The notes below the pieces were generated by a model. It was not told the DNA's origin and did not search any database. It worked only from the letters and a program-made list of their open reading frames with translations. Below, piece by piece: positions 23,655-31,429 of a DNA stretch of 34,093 bases. Position 1 is the first letter of the stretch. The number at the start of each line of letters is the position of its first letter. The stretch lies in the NCBI GenBank assembly GCA_030451825.1, contig JAKDNL010000012.1, forward strand, positions 1 through 34,093. The letters run 5' to 3'. This DNA comes from Pseudonocardia sp. GTDB lineage: Bacteria > Actinomycetota > Actinomycetes > Mycobacteriales > Pseudonocardiaceae. The position numbers and the translations under genes were made by a program.

Positions 23655-24170
23655 ATGCACCGCAAGGCATTAGCCGCGTCTGCCCTGGTGGCAGCCCTGA
23701 CCGTTGCGGGGTGCGGCCAGACGTCGCTGGGCCCCGTGCCCGCACGTCCCGGGGCGGAACCCGCCGGTGCGGGCTCGACCGTGCAAGTCGGCCCCGTTGA
23801 CGGGCTCGGCAGTGTCCTGGTCACGTCGGACGGCTACCCGCTGTACATGTTCCCGCCCGACCAGGGCCGTGCCGTCACCTGCACCGGTGCCTGCGCGGGA
23901 ACGTGGCCCCCCATGCGCCTCCCGGACGGGGAGACGCCCGTCGCCGGATCCGGCGTGCAGGTGGCACTGCTCGGAACCGTCGAGGCACCGGAGGGCGGCC
24001 GGGTCGTCACCTACTCCGGCTGGCCGCTCTACACCTACGTCGACGACGCCGTGCCCGGCCAGGCCACCGGCCAGGCACTCGACCTCAACGGCGCCCCGTG
24101 GTATGTACTGCGCCCTTCCGGTGAACTCGTGGTCCCGGCGGGAAGCTCGTCGATGGGCGGCACCTCGTGA
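23655..24170 (+). CDS. Lipoprotein with two WPP repeats (COG4315 / PF03640-like)
   Basis: The protein has 171 residues. It has a signal peptide with lipobox LTVAGC (Cys ~20), so it is probably a lipoprotein on the outer face of the membrane. Repeat 1 has VLVTSDGYPLYMFPPDQG and CTGACAGTWPPM; repeat 2 has VTYSGWPLYTYVDDA and PWYVLRPSGELV. It is a paralogue of the preceding protein with a different anchor. GGAAGGAA lies 4 bp before ATG 23655. Its stop overlaps the hemerythrin GTG (GTGA, 24167-24170), so the two are translationally coupled, which ties the repeat protein to the hemerythrin functionally. Confidence 0.88.
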   Translation: MHRKALAASALVAALTVAGCGQTSLGPVPARPGAEPAGAGSTVQVGPVDGLGSVLVTSDGYPLYMFPPDQGRAVTCTGACAGTWPPMRLPDGETPVAGSGVQVALLGTVEAPEGGRVVTYSGWPLYTYVDDAVPGQATGQALDLNGAPWYVLRPSGELVVPAGSSSMGGTS

Positions 24171-24958
24171 CGCGCGTAGGGGCCTACCGGCCCGGTGGGC
24201 AGCCACCCGCTGACGAGGACGACACGACAACCGGGTCCCCGGAGCGCGGCGGAATCTCCCGCCGTGGCCTGCTCATCGGCACGGCAGGGCTCGGTCTCGG
24301 CGCAGCCGGCACGGCCGCCGGCGTCGGCCTGGTGGCCGACCGCGGCCCGGCGATCATCGGTCGGTCGCCGTCGGAAGCGTTGATGACCGATCACGGCATC
24401 CTCAAGCGGATCCTGTTCGCCTACCGCGAAGCCGGACGTCGCATCCGGGCCGGGGAACCCGTGCCGACCCGGGCAGTGCGGCAGGGAACCCGAATCATTC
24501 ACGACTACATCGAGGGATTCCACGAGGGCCTCGAGGAGGCCTACGTCTTCCCCCGCCTGCAACAGGCCGGGCGGGCAGTGGACACGGTGCGGGTACTGCT
24601 CGTCCAACACGCCAGGGGAAGGCGGATCACCGCCGACATCCTGGCCGCGACCGCCCCGGGCACCGAGCTGCCCGCCACCGGCCGTGACCGCCTGGCCGCC
24701 GCGATGAACAGCTTCGTGCGCATGTACGAGGTCCATGAAGCCCGCGAGGACACGGTCGTCTTCCCTGCCCTGCGCGCCATCGCCTCGGACAAGGCCTATG
24801 CCGAGCTCGGCGAGCGCTTCGCCGCCGAGGAGGACCGCCAACTCAGCGTCGGGCACCTCGCGGAGATGATCGAGCGGATCGAGGGGATCGAGAAGGGCCT
24901 CGGCATCTACGACCTTGGACAGTTCACCCCCACCGCGGGGGAGGATGGTGCGGACTAA
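24167..24958 (+). CDS. Tat-exported hemerythrin-domain protein
   Basis: The protein has 263 residues from GTG 24167. A twin-arginine motif ISRRGLL (~30-36) is followed by a hydrophobic stretch rich in Gly and Ala, a Tat signal or anchor. The hemerythrin domain covers ~70-245: His76 in TDHGILKR, His119-x3-Glu123 followed by YVFP, His148 in VQHARG, and His190-x3-Glu194 followed by VVFP. This is the HHE-type diiron ligand pattern. Tat export fits a protein that folds with its metal centre before export. Known family roles are O2, NO or iron binding and redox sensing. Linkage to two secreted WPP-repeat proteins suggests a cell-surface redox or metal function; this is inference. Confidence 0.88.
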   Translation: MTRVGAYRPGGQPPADEDDTTTGSPERGGISRRGLLIGTAGLGLGAAGTAAGVGLVADRGPAIIGRSPSEALMTDHGILKRILFAYREAGRRIRAGEPVPTRAVRQGTRIIHDYIEGFHEGLEEAYVFPRLQQAGRAVDTVRVLLVQHARGRRITADILAATAPGTELPATGRDRLAAAMNSFVRMYEVHEAREDTVVFPALRAIASDKAYAELGERFAAEEDRQLSVGHLAEMIERIEGIEKGLGIYDLGQFTPTAGEDGAD

Positions 24959-25132
24959 TGGAATTCCAGGTCCATCCGATGTAGAACCAACGCCGCCGGC
25001 CGTCTGCCCTGCTGAAGGCCGAACCGCTCCGGGCAGGCGCCTCACGACCGTGACAATCGTAGCGACCTACGCGACCGATGCCACACTCGTTGCGTCGCCA
25101 CAGGGCCCGCGCCGTGTTCCCTCGTGAACTGG

Positions 25133-25654
25133 TCAGTCAAGTAGGTCTGGTCGGAAGCGCAAGCCCTCGCGGGGCATCCGGTTGAGGTCGGCGAGGACGC
25201 GGGTGATGACGGCCAGTTCCTCGGCGTCGTAGCGGTTGAGGAATGCCTGCAGCCCGTGCCCCATCTGTTCGTGCAGGCTCTGGTGGGCCTGCTGGAGCTC
25301 CGCGCCGATGGGACTCAGGCGCAGGTGAACCTCCTTGCGGTTGCCCGGGAGCTGATGCCGAGCGACCACGCCGTCGGTGACGAGACGGCGCACCGTCTTC
25401 GACACGGTGCCCTTGGGCACTCCGGAGACGTGGGACAAGCCGACGATGTTGACCGAGCCTTCGGCCGGGATGGCGTCGAGCAGGTGCAGCGCGTGCACGC
25501 TCAGCCGGGGCACGAGCTGGGCTGCTTCGGGCGAGCAGTGATCGACCAGCCACTGCTGCTCGGCGTCGTCCTCGACGGCGAAGCGGCTGGTCACCTGCGC
25601 GATGAGCCCCTCGATCCGCCGGACGGCATCGGCCTTCGTTTTCATGGAAACCAT
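25133..25654 (-). CDS. MarR-family transcriptional regulator
   Basis: The protein has 173 residues from ATG 25654; ATG 25645 (MKTKADAV) is nearly as likely, and neither has a ribosome site. The winged HTH reads IVGLSHVSGVPKGTVSKTVRRLVTDGVVARHQLPGNRKEVHLRLS, with the MarR wing. A dimer helix precedes and follows it. It is divergent from a quinone oxidoreductase; two copies of a GTTTC/GAAAC-type palindrome lie in the space between, one over this start codon. Inference: it represses itself and the oxidoreductase and responds to quinone or electrophile stress, as many MarR-oxidoreductase pairs do. Confidence 0.9.
   Translation of the reverse strand: MVSMKTKADAVRRIEGLIAQVTSRFAVEDDAEQQWLVDHCSPEAAQLVPRLSVHALHLLDAIPAEGSVNIVGLSHVSGVPKGTVSKTVRRLVTDGVVARHQLPGNRKEVHLRLSPIGAELQQAHQSLHEQMGHGLQAFLNRYDAEELAVITRVLADLNRMPREGLRFRPDLLD
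25638..25651. promoter_or_regulatory. Candidate MarR operator, site 1 (over MarR start)
   Basis: GTTTTCATGGAAAC is a 14-bp imperfect palindrome: the GTTT and AAAC outer arms are exact, with a near-symmetric centre. It covers the MarR translation start and shares TGGAAAC and GTTT with site 2, whose centre is 45 bp away. Confidence 0.6.
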
Positions 25655-25682
25655 CTTGCCGGACCCGCCACCCCGGCATATC

Positions 25683-25696
25683 GTTTCGCTGGAAAC
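25683..25696. promoter_or_regulatory. Candidate MarR operator, site 2 (upstream of oxidoreductase)
   Basis: GTTTCGCTGGAAAC is a 14-bp palindrome-like element matching site 1 at 11 of 14 positions. It ends 21 bp before the oxidoreductase ATG, suitable for blocking that promoter. Confidence 0.6.
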
Positions 25697-25717
25697 TAAA
25701 ACCGTGGGGGATAACTG

Positions 25718-26712
25718 ATGAAGGCAGCACTGGTCGACGAGCTGGGGCGTCCGCCCCGCTACGGTGACGCGGCCGAGCCGGTAGCCACCGGCGACCTGGT
25801 CGTGGCCGAGGTGCAGGCAGCGGCGGTGAAGAACATCGAACGCGGGCTGGTTTCGGGGTCTCACTACGGCAGCGGAGCGCTGCAGGTGCCCGGCCTGATC
25901 GGGCTCGATGCAGTCGTGGCCCTGCCCGACGGTCGTCGGGCCTACACCGGGGCGACACCGCCTGGCGGCGCCATGGCCGAGCGGATGCTGGTCAACCCTG
26001 CTCTCGCTGTCGATATCCCGCGCGAGGTCGACGACGCCTCCGCGGCCGCGCTGCCGAACGCGGCCATCTCCGCCTGGTTCGCGCTGCAGTACGCCGGGCA
26101 GATCCGACCCGGGCAGTCGGTACTCGTACTCGGCGGCACCGGGGTGACAGGCTCGCTGGCGGCCCAGCTAGCCAAGCGCACCTTCGGCGCCGACCACGTC
26201 GTCGTGGCAGGCCGCAACGCCGCCCGGCTCGAACGACTCGCCGAGCTCGGGGTCGATGCCACGATCACGCTCGGCACCGACGGCGGTGCGCAGGGGCAGT
26301 TCGAGACGGAGATTCGTCGACTGCACGCCGAGCGCCCATTCGACCTGGTTCTGGACTACCTGTGGGGCCGCCCCGCAGAGCAGACGCTGGGCGCGCTGGC
26401 CAACAACGACCTCGCGGCCGAGTTCCACCGCACCCGCTACGTACAGGTCGGTGCCATGGCCGCAGCGACGATTGAGCTCCCCGCCGGAGTACTGCGTAGT
26501 GCCGGCATCGAACTGCTGGGACAGGCGGCGGCAGCGTACCCCGCGAGGCGTTCGGCCGGGTCATGACCGAGATCCTGCCCGCGCTGTTCGCCATGCTGGC
26601 CGAGCGATCCATCACGGTAGACACCCAGGTCCGTCCGCTATCCGAGGTGACCGACGCCTGGACCGCGCAGACCCCGTCCGGCGTCCGAGTGGTGCTCACG
26701 CCTGACCGTTAG
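25718..26712 (+). pseudogene. Zinc-independent quinone oxidoreductase-like (MDR family), single-base frameshift
   Basis: The first ~269 codons encode an MDR-type oxidoreductase: a GroES-like N-terminal part (VQAAAVKNIERGLVSGSHYG), then a nucleotide-binding VLVLGGTGVTGSLAAQLAK and VVVAGRNAARLERLAELG. At about 26525 one G is missing. In the restored frame the sequence continues GQGGGSVPREAFGRVMTEIL and ends at the TAG 26710-26712, giving 331 residues, the family length. Without it the product ends early at 26566 with an unrelated tail. The GGCGGCGGC context makes a sequencing or replication slip plausible. There is no zinc-ligand Cys cluster. It is divergent from MarR, and GGGGGAT lies upstream of ATG 25718. 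Confidence 0.87.
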
Positions 26713-26727
26713 GGATCCCCTGTGAGA

Positions 26728-27412
26728 TCATCGTGCAGCGCGGCACGCAGTTGCCCGGCGTTGGTCGCGGTGGTCGGCCACGGGCGCCGTCCCCGTCCCG
26801 GCGGCTCCGAGGTCGTCGGAGCGTCCGGCTCCGAGTCGCGACCACTGCGCGATGGGGCGTCCGCCCGGCCACACCGTCACGGGTGCCCAGTCGGGTGCGC
26901 CGCCGTCGGTGCGCGCGTTGGAGCATTGCTGGGGCCAGCCGGGCGGTGAGTCCTCCCACGGCTCCTGGCGTCCGTACGTGGTGAGGTCCATGAGCAGCGC
27001 GTCGAGACAGGGCTGTGCCGGGTACCACGGCATGTCCCAGTCCATGCAGGTGCGACAGCTCGGTACCTGGCTGGTGTCGAACGTGCAGCCCTCGCACTGC
27101 TCGGGTGTGGGCCGGCCGGGGTGTCACATGAAGTAGTAGGCGATCAGCTGCCGGCGGGCCCTCGAACGCGTCGAGCAGGGTGAGCGGCCCGTCGGGCCCG
27201 ATCAGCTCGAGGTCGGGATCCACCTCCACCATCGGTAGGCGTCGTCGGGCCGCGGCGATCGCGTCGCCGTCGCGGGTGTGCGCCTTCTCCCGGACCCGCA
27301 GCGCATCCAGTTCGGCCTGGAAGGTGACCCGGTCGACGACCGCGGGCATCGGAGGGGAGGTGTCGGCGCCATCGGTCGCCGGCAGCTGCATGGTGTTCGG
27401 CTCATTTGTCAT
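26728..27412 (-). pseudogene. Decayed DUF899 (thioredoxin-like family) gene
   Basis: The start is intact: ATG 27412 with AGGAG upstream, then VTFQAELDALRVREKAHTRD and RRRLPMVEVD, a typical DUF899 N-terminus. Several lesions follow. A frame change at about 27157-27161 moves the family sequence (RRQLIAYYFM) into another frame. An in-frame TGA at 27124-27126 then stands where Trp would be expected. PTPEQCEGCTFDTSQVP is followed by a jump through ELSHLH to MDWDMPWYPAQP, and the middle of the domain is missing before TTYGRQEPWEDSPPGWPQ. About 685 bp remain. It is a remnant of a second DUF899 gene next to the intact one, and of a distinct subtype (CEGCTF motif). It is unlikely to make a functional protein. 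Confidence 0.8.
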
Positions 27413-27486
27413 GATCGTCTCCTGGGGGCGGTGTGCTGGGCTCGCGACCGGAGCGGTCGAGGTACTCGGTCAAGGATCGCCCGGGA

Positions 27487-28278
27487 TCAGGCGTCGTAGT
27501 GGTCGGGGAAGCGGAGCGCGGGGCCGGCGACCTGCAGGCCGAGTGGGACCGCGCGTCCCTTCGGCTCCTCCCACGCCTCCTGACGACCGAGCGGGGTCAG
27601 GTCGAGGTAGGGGATGCCGTAGTGGAACCCCTCGATGCCCCGGCCGAACGTGGAGTAGGTGTGGAACACCTCATTTCCGTCGCGGAGGAACGTGCTGATG
27701 CCCGGCCAGTCGCCGCGCATGTCCTGCGTGGACCATCCGTGGTCGGCCATCTCGGCCGCGGACCGGTACCAGATCTGGATCGGCGCGACCCGGTCGTCGA
27801 CGGTCGCGTGGAAGTCGTAGTTGAAGTCGCTGCCGGCCGAGGAGTACCAGGGAAACGTCCACCCCATGCGCTCGCCGAAGGCGGCAAGCTTGTCGTAGGG
27901 CGCCCGCGAGACCGCGACCAGCGTCGTGTTGCGCACGTGCAACTGCCGCAACTCACCGATCCCGTCGGCGGCCGAGGAGCAACTCGTACAGCCGGTGTCG
28001 CGGGCGTGCTCGGTGCCGTCGGCGTCGGGGTCGAAGGCCCACATGAAGTGATGCATCACCAGCTGCGGACGGCTCTCGAACAGATCCGGCAGGCCGACCG
28101 TCCCGTTCGGGCCTTGGAACGTGTACGGCTTGTCCACCCGAACCATCGGCAGCCGACGGCGCTCGGCGTTCACCCGGTCCCGCGCCCGGGTCAGCTCCTT
28201 CTCCTTGACCAGCAGCTCCTTGCGGGCGGCGAGCCACTCCTCGCGGGCCACCACCTCGGGAAGGTTTCCGGCGGACAT
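27487..28278 (-). CDS. DUF899 thioredoxin-like family protein
   Basis: The protein has 263 residues from ATG 28278, with a perfect AGGAGG 6 bp upstream. The family pattern is complete: AREEWLAARKELLVKEKELTR, RRRLPMVRVDKPYTF, QLVMHHFMWAF, a Cys pair in TGCTSCSS at the thioredoxin active-site position, VSRAPYDKLAAFGERMGWTFPWYSS, SDFNYDF, and PYLDLTPLGRQEAWEE at the end. These proteins are predicted thioredoxin-fold proteins of unknown activity. The CxxC (Cys-Thr-Ser-Cys) supports a redox role. It lies between a decayed relative downstream and a PPOX-class gene upstream on the same strand. Confidence 0.9.
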   Translation of the reverse strand: MSAGNLPEVVAREEWLAARKELLVKEKELTRARDRVNAERRRLPMVRVDKPYTFQGPNGTVGLPDLFESRPQLVMHHFMWAFDPDADGTEHARDTGCTSCSSAADGIGELRQLHVRNTTLVAVSRAPYDKLAAFGERMGWTFPWYSSAGSDFNYDFHATVDDRVAPIQIWYRSAAEMADHGWSTQDMRGDWPGISTFLRDGNEVFHTYSTFGRGIEGFHYGIPYLDLTPLGRQEAWEEPKGRAVPLGLQVAGPALRFPDHYDA

Positions 28279-28420
28279 CGCTTGCCTCCTGTGCTGATAT
28301 CGGTGTGCGACTGGTGTCGGTGAGGGCGCACAGCTGGTGGCGTCGGCAACCGTTCGGTTTGGTCGCCGATTCGATTCGTCCCCGACGGCGGACGGTTCGG
28401 CCAGGCCTCCCAGTCGGTCC

Positions 28421-28822
28421 TCATGAGTTCGGCCAGCTGGCAGTGACCTTGTCGGCGGTGATTCTCGCGGTGACCCATTGCGGGTTCGGCCCGGCGAACC
28501 CGGGATACGGCCCACCCGTGTACTTGTGCGACAGCGCACCGACCAGCGTGCCGTCCGGGTCGTCCTCGAGGACCGCGGTGCCCTGCACCTGGACGCTCTC
28601 GTACGGGCTGGCTGCGTCGAAGATCACCACGGTCGCCCGTGGGTCCCGGTCGAGGTTGGCGGTCTTGCGGCGGCTCTTGGGCAGGGCGAACAGGAGGTCA
28701 TCCCCGTCGCGTTCTACCCAGACCACGGTCGAATGCGGCCTTCCGCCCGGTTCGAGCGTCGAGAGCACGGCGAAGTTCTTGCCGTCGAACAGCGCGCGGA
28801 CCTCGTCAGAGAGCGGTGTCAC
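28421..28822 (-). CDS. PPOX-class F420-dependent protein (TIGR03618-like)
   Basis: The protein has 133 residues from GTG 28822, chosen because AAGGAG lies 6 bp upstream; the upstream in-frame extension is not family-like. The split-barrel pattern is visible: LSDEVRALFDGKNFAVLSTL, GRPHSTVVWVERDGDDLLFA, KTANLDRDPRATVVIFD, and VQVQGTAVLEDDPDG. This is the pyridoxamine-phosphate-oxidase-like fold that binds F420 or flavin in actinobacteria. Whether it uses F420 or another flavin cannot be told from sequence alone. A 142-bp gap separates it from the DUF899 gene downstream. Confidence 0.88.
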   Translation of the reverse strand: MTPLSDEVRALFDGKNFAVLSTLEPGGRPHSTVVWVERDGDDLLFALPKSRRKTANLDRDPRATVVIFDAASPYESVQVQGTAVLEDDPDGTLVGALSHKYTGGPYPGFAGPNPQWVTARITADKVTASWPNS

Positions 28823-28985
28823 GAGCTTCTCCTTCCTGGTTGGTGGGGCGACCGCCACCGAGGTCGACCACGGCGGGTTCTCGGGGAGGTGGACCGTTTC
28901 CGATCTTGTGGACACTCGGGCGTAGGCGGCCAGCCCGCACGCCCACTTGCCCGGTCCGGCTGCGGCCGGCTGCCCGCGCTTCGGC

Positions 28986-29708
28986 TCACGATGTCGCGAG
29001 GTTCGTCCTGCCGATCACGGTTGGGCGCGCGGCCAGGTAGGCCTCCGCGAGCACGGCGTGCATGACGAGGGCAAACCAGAACGCGACGCCGAACCATTGT
29101 GTGCCGGCGTTGTTCTGGATCGCGAGCAACCCGACGGCCTGGAAGAGCCCCACCCACACCCGGGTCGTGCCCACGGCCAGGCCCACGGCGAACGCCCGGA
29201 TCATGAAGCGCCGGTGCCGGGCGATGTCACGGCGGCGGACGGCGCGGTAGGCCAGCACGAGCGCGGCGAGGAACCAGGCACCGAACACGACCGCGCCGCT
29301 CGCCTCGAGCGTGCCGCCGTAGGGGAACCACACCCCGACGACAATCGCGGCGACGCCGGTGATCAGGCCGGCCGCGAGGACGACCCGGCCCAGGCGCCGG
29401 TGCGCCCTGAGGTGCTGCGACCGGAACCGGCGCGAGAGCTGGAGCGGCGCGCCGAGCAGGTAGACCACGCCGGGCACCATGTGCAGGTAGGCCGCGGCCG
29501 GGTGCAGCGCGTACCGCTGCTCGAAGGCGTCCGGGCCGGGAACCGTCCCGGTGACGATGTTCGGCACGTCGACCGCGAGCCGGATGGCGAACGACACCAG
29601 TACCACCGCGATCAGAAGCGCCAGGATCGACCACCGGAGCCTGGGGCGTGCGCCACACATGGCGCCGATCAGCCGGGTCCTGCGTGCCGCGCCAGAAGTC
29701 TCGGTCAT
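28986..29708 (-). CDS. DUF2306-like integral membrane protein
   Basis: The protein has 240 residues and about six to seven hydrophobic helices. YALHPAAAYLHMVPGVVYLLGAPLQ, then HRRLGRVVL, and further on RHRRFMIRAFAVGL with RVWVG match the DUF2306 pattern of His and Arg residues at helix ends. The function of that family is unknown. Its ATG (29706-29708) overlaps the stop of the Sua5/YciO-like gene (29705-29707), so the two are translationally coupled. It is the last gene of the operon that begins with the LLM-type gene. Confidence 0.8.
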   Translation of the reverse strand: MTETSGAARRTRLIGAMCGARPRLRWSILALLIAVVLVSFAIRLAVDVPNIVTGTVPGPDAFEQRYALHPAAAYLHMVPGVVYLLGAPLQLSRRFRSQHLRAHRRLGRVVLAAGLITGVAAIVVGVWFPYGGTLEASGAVVFGAWFLAALVLAYRAVRRRDIARHRRFMIRAFAVGLAVGTTRVWVGLFQAVGLLAIQNNAGTQWFGVAFWFALVMHAVLAEAYLAARPTVIGRTNLATS

Positions 29709-30442
29709 CGCCCCGTCCCGCCATTCCGGTGCACTTCGGCATCGGCATCGGCATCGGCATCGGCACCGGCTCCGCCGTCGATCTCGATCGACGCCAGCCG
29801 CTGGACGTACGCATCGAAGTCGAGGCCGGACGCGGCGTCCTGGGCGCCGCGACGGTGCGGACTCAGCGTCCCGTCCGGTGTCACGCGCACCACTGTGCTG
29901 GCGGCGTGGACGCGGCGGGGGTCGCGCAGCGCGTCGCCGTCGATCATCGGCAGGTCCGCGCCCAGCATGCTCGCGGCGTCGGCCGCGGAGGCCGCCGGCG
30001 GCTGCCCGGTGCGGTTGGCGCTGCTGCCGTACAGGCGCGGGAACCGGTTCCACAGCGGAGCCAGCGGGGCCCACCACCCGCTGAACATGGCCACGTGACC
30101 GCCCTGCACCGCGGACTGGGCCCAGGCCGGCAACCGTGCTGCGCCGCGCACCGGGACCAGCAGCGACAGCCGCTCGCGCAGCAGTGCGTCGATCATCGGC
30201 AGCAGCTCGTCCGGCAGGTCGAGGGCCGGGGTCACCCGCCGCCACTCGCCCTGGTCGTGCAGCGAGACCGCGACAGCTTGGTCGATCGGCCGGCCTTTGA
30301 CCGTGTTGACCGCGGACGCGCTGGTCGCGACGAGGCCGTAGGTCATCGGGCTGGGGTTGGGCACGATGACCGCCTGTCCGCGCGCCAGGGCCCGGCACGC
30401 CGCGTCGAGTCCGGGTACTGCGGGCCGGTGCGTCTCAGCCAT
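29705..30442 (-). CDS. Sua5/YciO/YrdC-family protein, stand-alone paralogue
   Basis: The protein has 245 residues. NTVKGRPIDQAVAVSL (~46-61) carries the KGRP motif, followed by LYGSSANRTGQPPAAS, STVVRVTPDG and PHRRG. The fold normally makes threonylcarbamoyl-AMP for tRNA modification, but actinobacteria also have a separate Sua5. This copy lacks the usual PTDTVYGL (here PNPSPMTYGL), so it is probably a divergent paralogue with another role. The C-terminus ends in an Ala-Asp run (GADADADADAE) encoded by a hexanucleotide repeat. It lies in an operon with an LLM-type oxidoreductase and a membrane protein. Confidence 0.8.
   Translation of the reverse strand: MAETHRPAVPGLDAACRALARGQAVIVPNPSPMTYGLVATSASAVNTVKGRPIDQAVAVSLHDQGEWRRVTPALDLPDELLPMIDALLRERLSLLVPVRGAARLPAWAQSAVQGGHVAMFSGWWAPLAPLWNRFPRLYGSSANRTGQPPAASAADAASMLGADLPMIDGDALRDPRRVHAASTVVRVTPDGTLSPHRRGAQDAASGLDFDAYVQRLASIEIDGGAGADADADADAEVHRNGGTGR
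29737..29772. repeat. CGGCAT hexanucleotide tandem repeat inside the Sua5-like gene
   Basis: Four perfect CGGCAT units (29737-29760) are followed by two variants (CGGCAC, CGGCTC). On the coding (-) strand they give alternating Ala-Asp codons. Units of six keep the frame, so the tail can change length without breaking the gene. Confidence 0.85.
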
Positions 30443-30490
30443 CGCCCCGCCACCGCCCGGCTCCCGCGGCGATTCGTGGCGCCGCCCGCG

Positions 30491-31324
30491 TCACCTCTGC
30501 GTCCCTGGTGCGAGCAGGGCGTGCGCGAGGCTCGCCCAGCCCGCGCGCTCACCCGCCCCGTTGAGCAGCATCACGGCCACGTGGTCGGCGCCGCAGGCAC
30601 GGTGCGCGGCCACCCGGCCCGCGACGGCGGCCGCGTCCCCCCAGGCCACCAGGCTATCGACCAGGTTGTCGGAGAGCCGGTCGATGTCGTCGTCGGTGAA
30701 ACCCATGCGCCGGAAGTTCCGCGCATAGGCGGGGATCGTGGCCAGGAAGCCCAGCGGACCGGCCGCGATCCCGCGCGCCTGGCCCGGATCGTGTTCCAGC
30801 ACGACCATCTGCTCCACCACGAGCCCGGCGTCGCCGAGCGCGGCGCGCGCGGACGCGGTGTACTCGGGTGTGACCAGGACCGGCAACGCCCCGGCCGCCC
30901 GGTCCCGGGCGAGCCCCAGCATGCGGCTGCCCAGCGCCGCGAGCAGCCGCGACCCGGCCGGCACGGCGGCAAGCCGGTCGAGGTAGGCGCCCAGCGTCGC
31001 CAGGGGGCGCGGGCCGTGCGCTCCGCCCAACCCGACGACCAGCCGGCCCGGGGAGGACTCCTCGGCGCGCCGGTACAGCTCGAGCACCGCGTCGCTGTCG
31101 AACCGGTCCGCGGCGATGATGGATGTGCCGACCCGCGCGCTGTCGGTGGCCGCCAGCACCGCGAGGATCTGGTCCAGGCTCTCCAGCCGCCCGCCGCTGA
31201 GCCAGATCGTGGCGAACCCCAGCTCCTCCAGCATCACCGCGGTGGCGACGAAGCCGTCGTCGGCCGTCACGTCGATCACCGCGCCGATCGCGCCGAGTTC
31301 CCGCACGCTTGTCCTGGTCGCCAT
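30491..31324 (-). CDS. F420-dependent LLM-class oxidoreductase (TIGR03620-like)
   Basis: The protein has 277 residues from ATG 31324. The start reads RELGAIGAVIDVTADDGFVATAVMLEELGFATIWLSGG, then ILAVLAATDSARVGTSI. Later come RLVVGLGGAHGPRPLATLGAYLDRL, ARNFRRMGFTDDDIDRLSDNLVDSLVAWGD, and DHVAVMLLNG. This is a luciferase-like TIM-barrel fold of the F420-type TIGR03620 subgroup, which is common in mycobacteria and other actinobacteria. The cofactor is therefore probably F420; the substrate is unknown. It is divergent from a LysR gene (start 31430) and is the first of the operon with the Sua5-like gene (48 bp) and the DUF2306 gene. Confidence 0.88.
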   Translation of the reverse strand: MATRTSVRELGAIGAVIDVTADDGFVATAVMLEELGFATIWLSGGRLESLDQILAVLAATDSARVGTSIIAADRFDSDAVLELYRRAEESSPGRLVVGLGGAHGPRPLATLGAYLDRLAAVPAGSRLLAALGSRMLGLARDRAAGALPVLVTPEYTASARAALGDAGLVVEQMVVLEHDPGQARGIAAGPLGFLATIPAYARNFRRMGFTDDDIDRLSDNLVDSLVAWGDAAAVAGRVAAHRACGADHVAVMLLNGAGERAGWASLAHALLAPGTQR

Positions 31325-31429
31325 GGCTCGACGGTAAGCGGCGGCCCGGCACTCACGGAAAGACCGGCCGCGCATGAACTCGGAGCCGTAGCCTCTCAGG
31401 TTCCGACCCGCCGCGAGGGAGAAACGCCC

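Noticed and set aside
24959-25132. Gap between the hemerythrin and MarR genes inspected for an RNA or small gene
   Set aside because: 174 bp between convergent genes with no clear hairpin, start codon with ribosome site, or repeat.
29737-29772. Hexanucleotide tandem repeat considered as a CRISPR or origin element
   Set aside because: The units are contiguous, only six bases long and inside a coding frame; no spacers.
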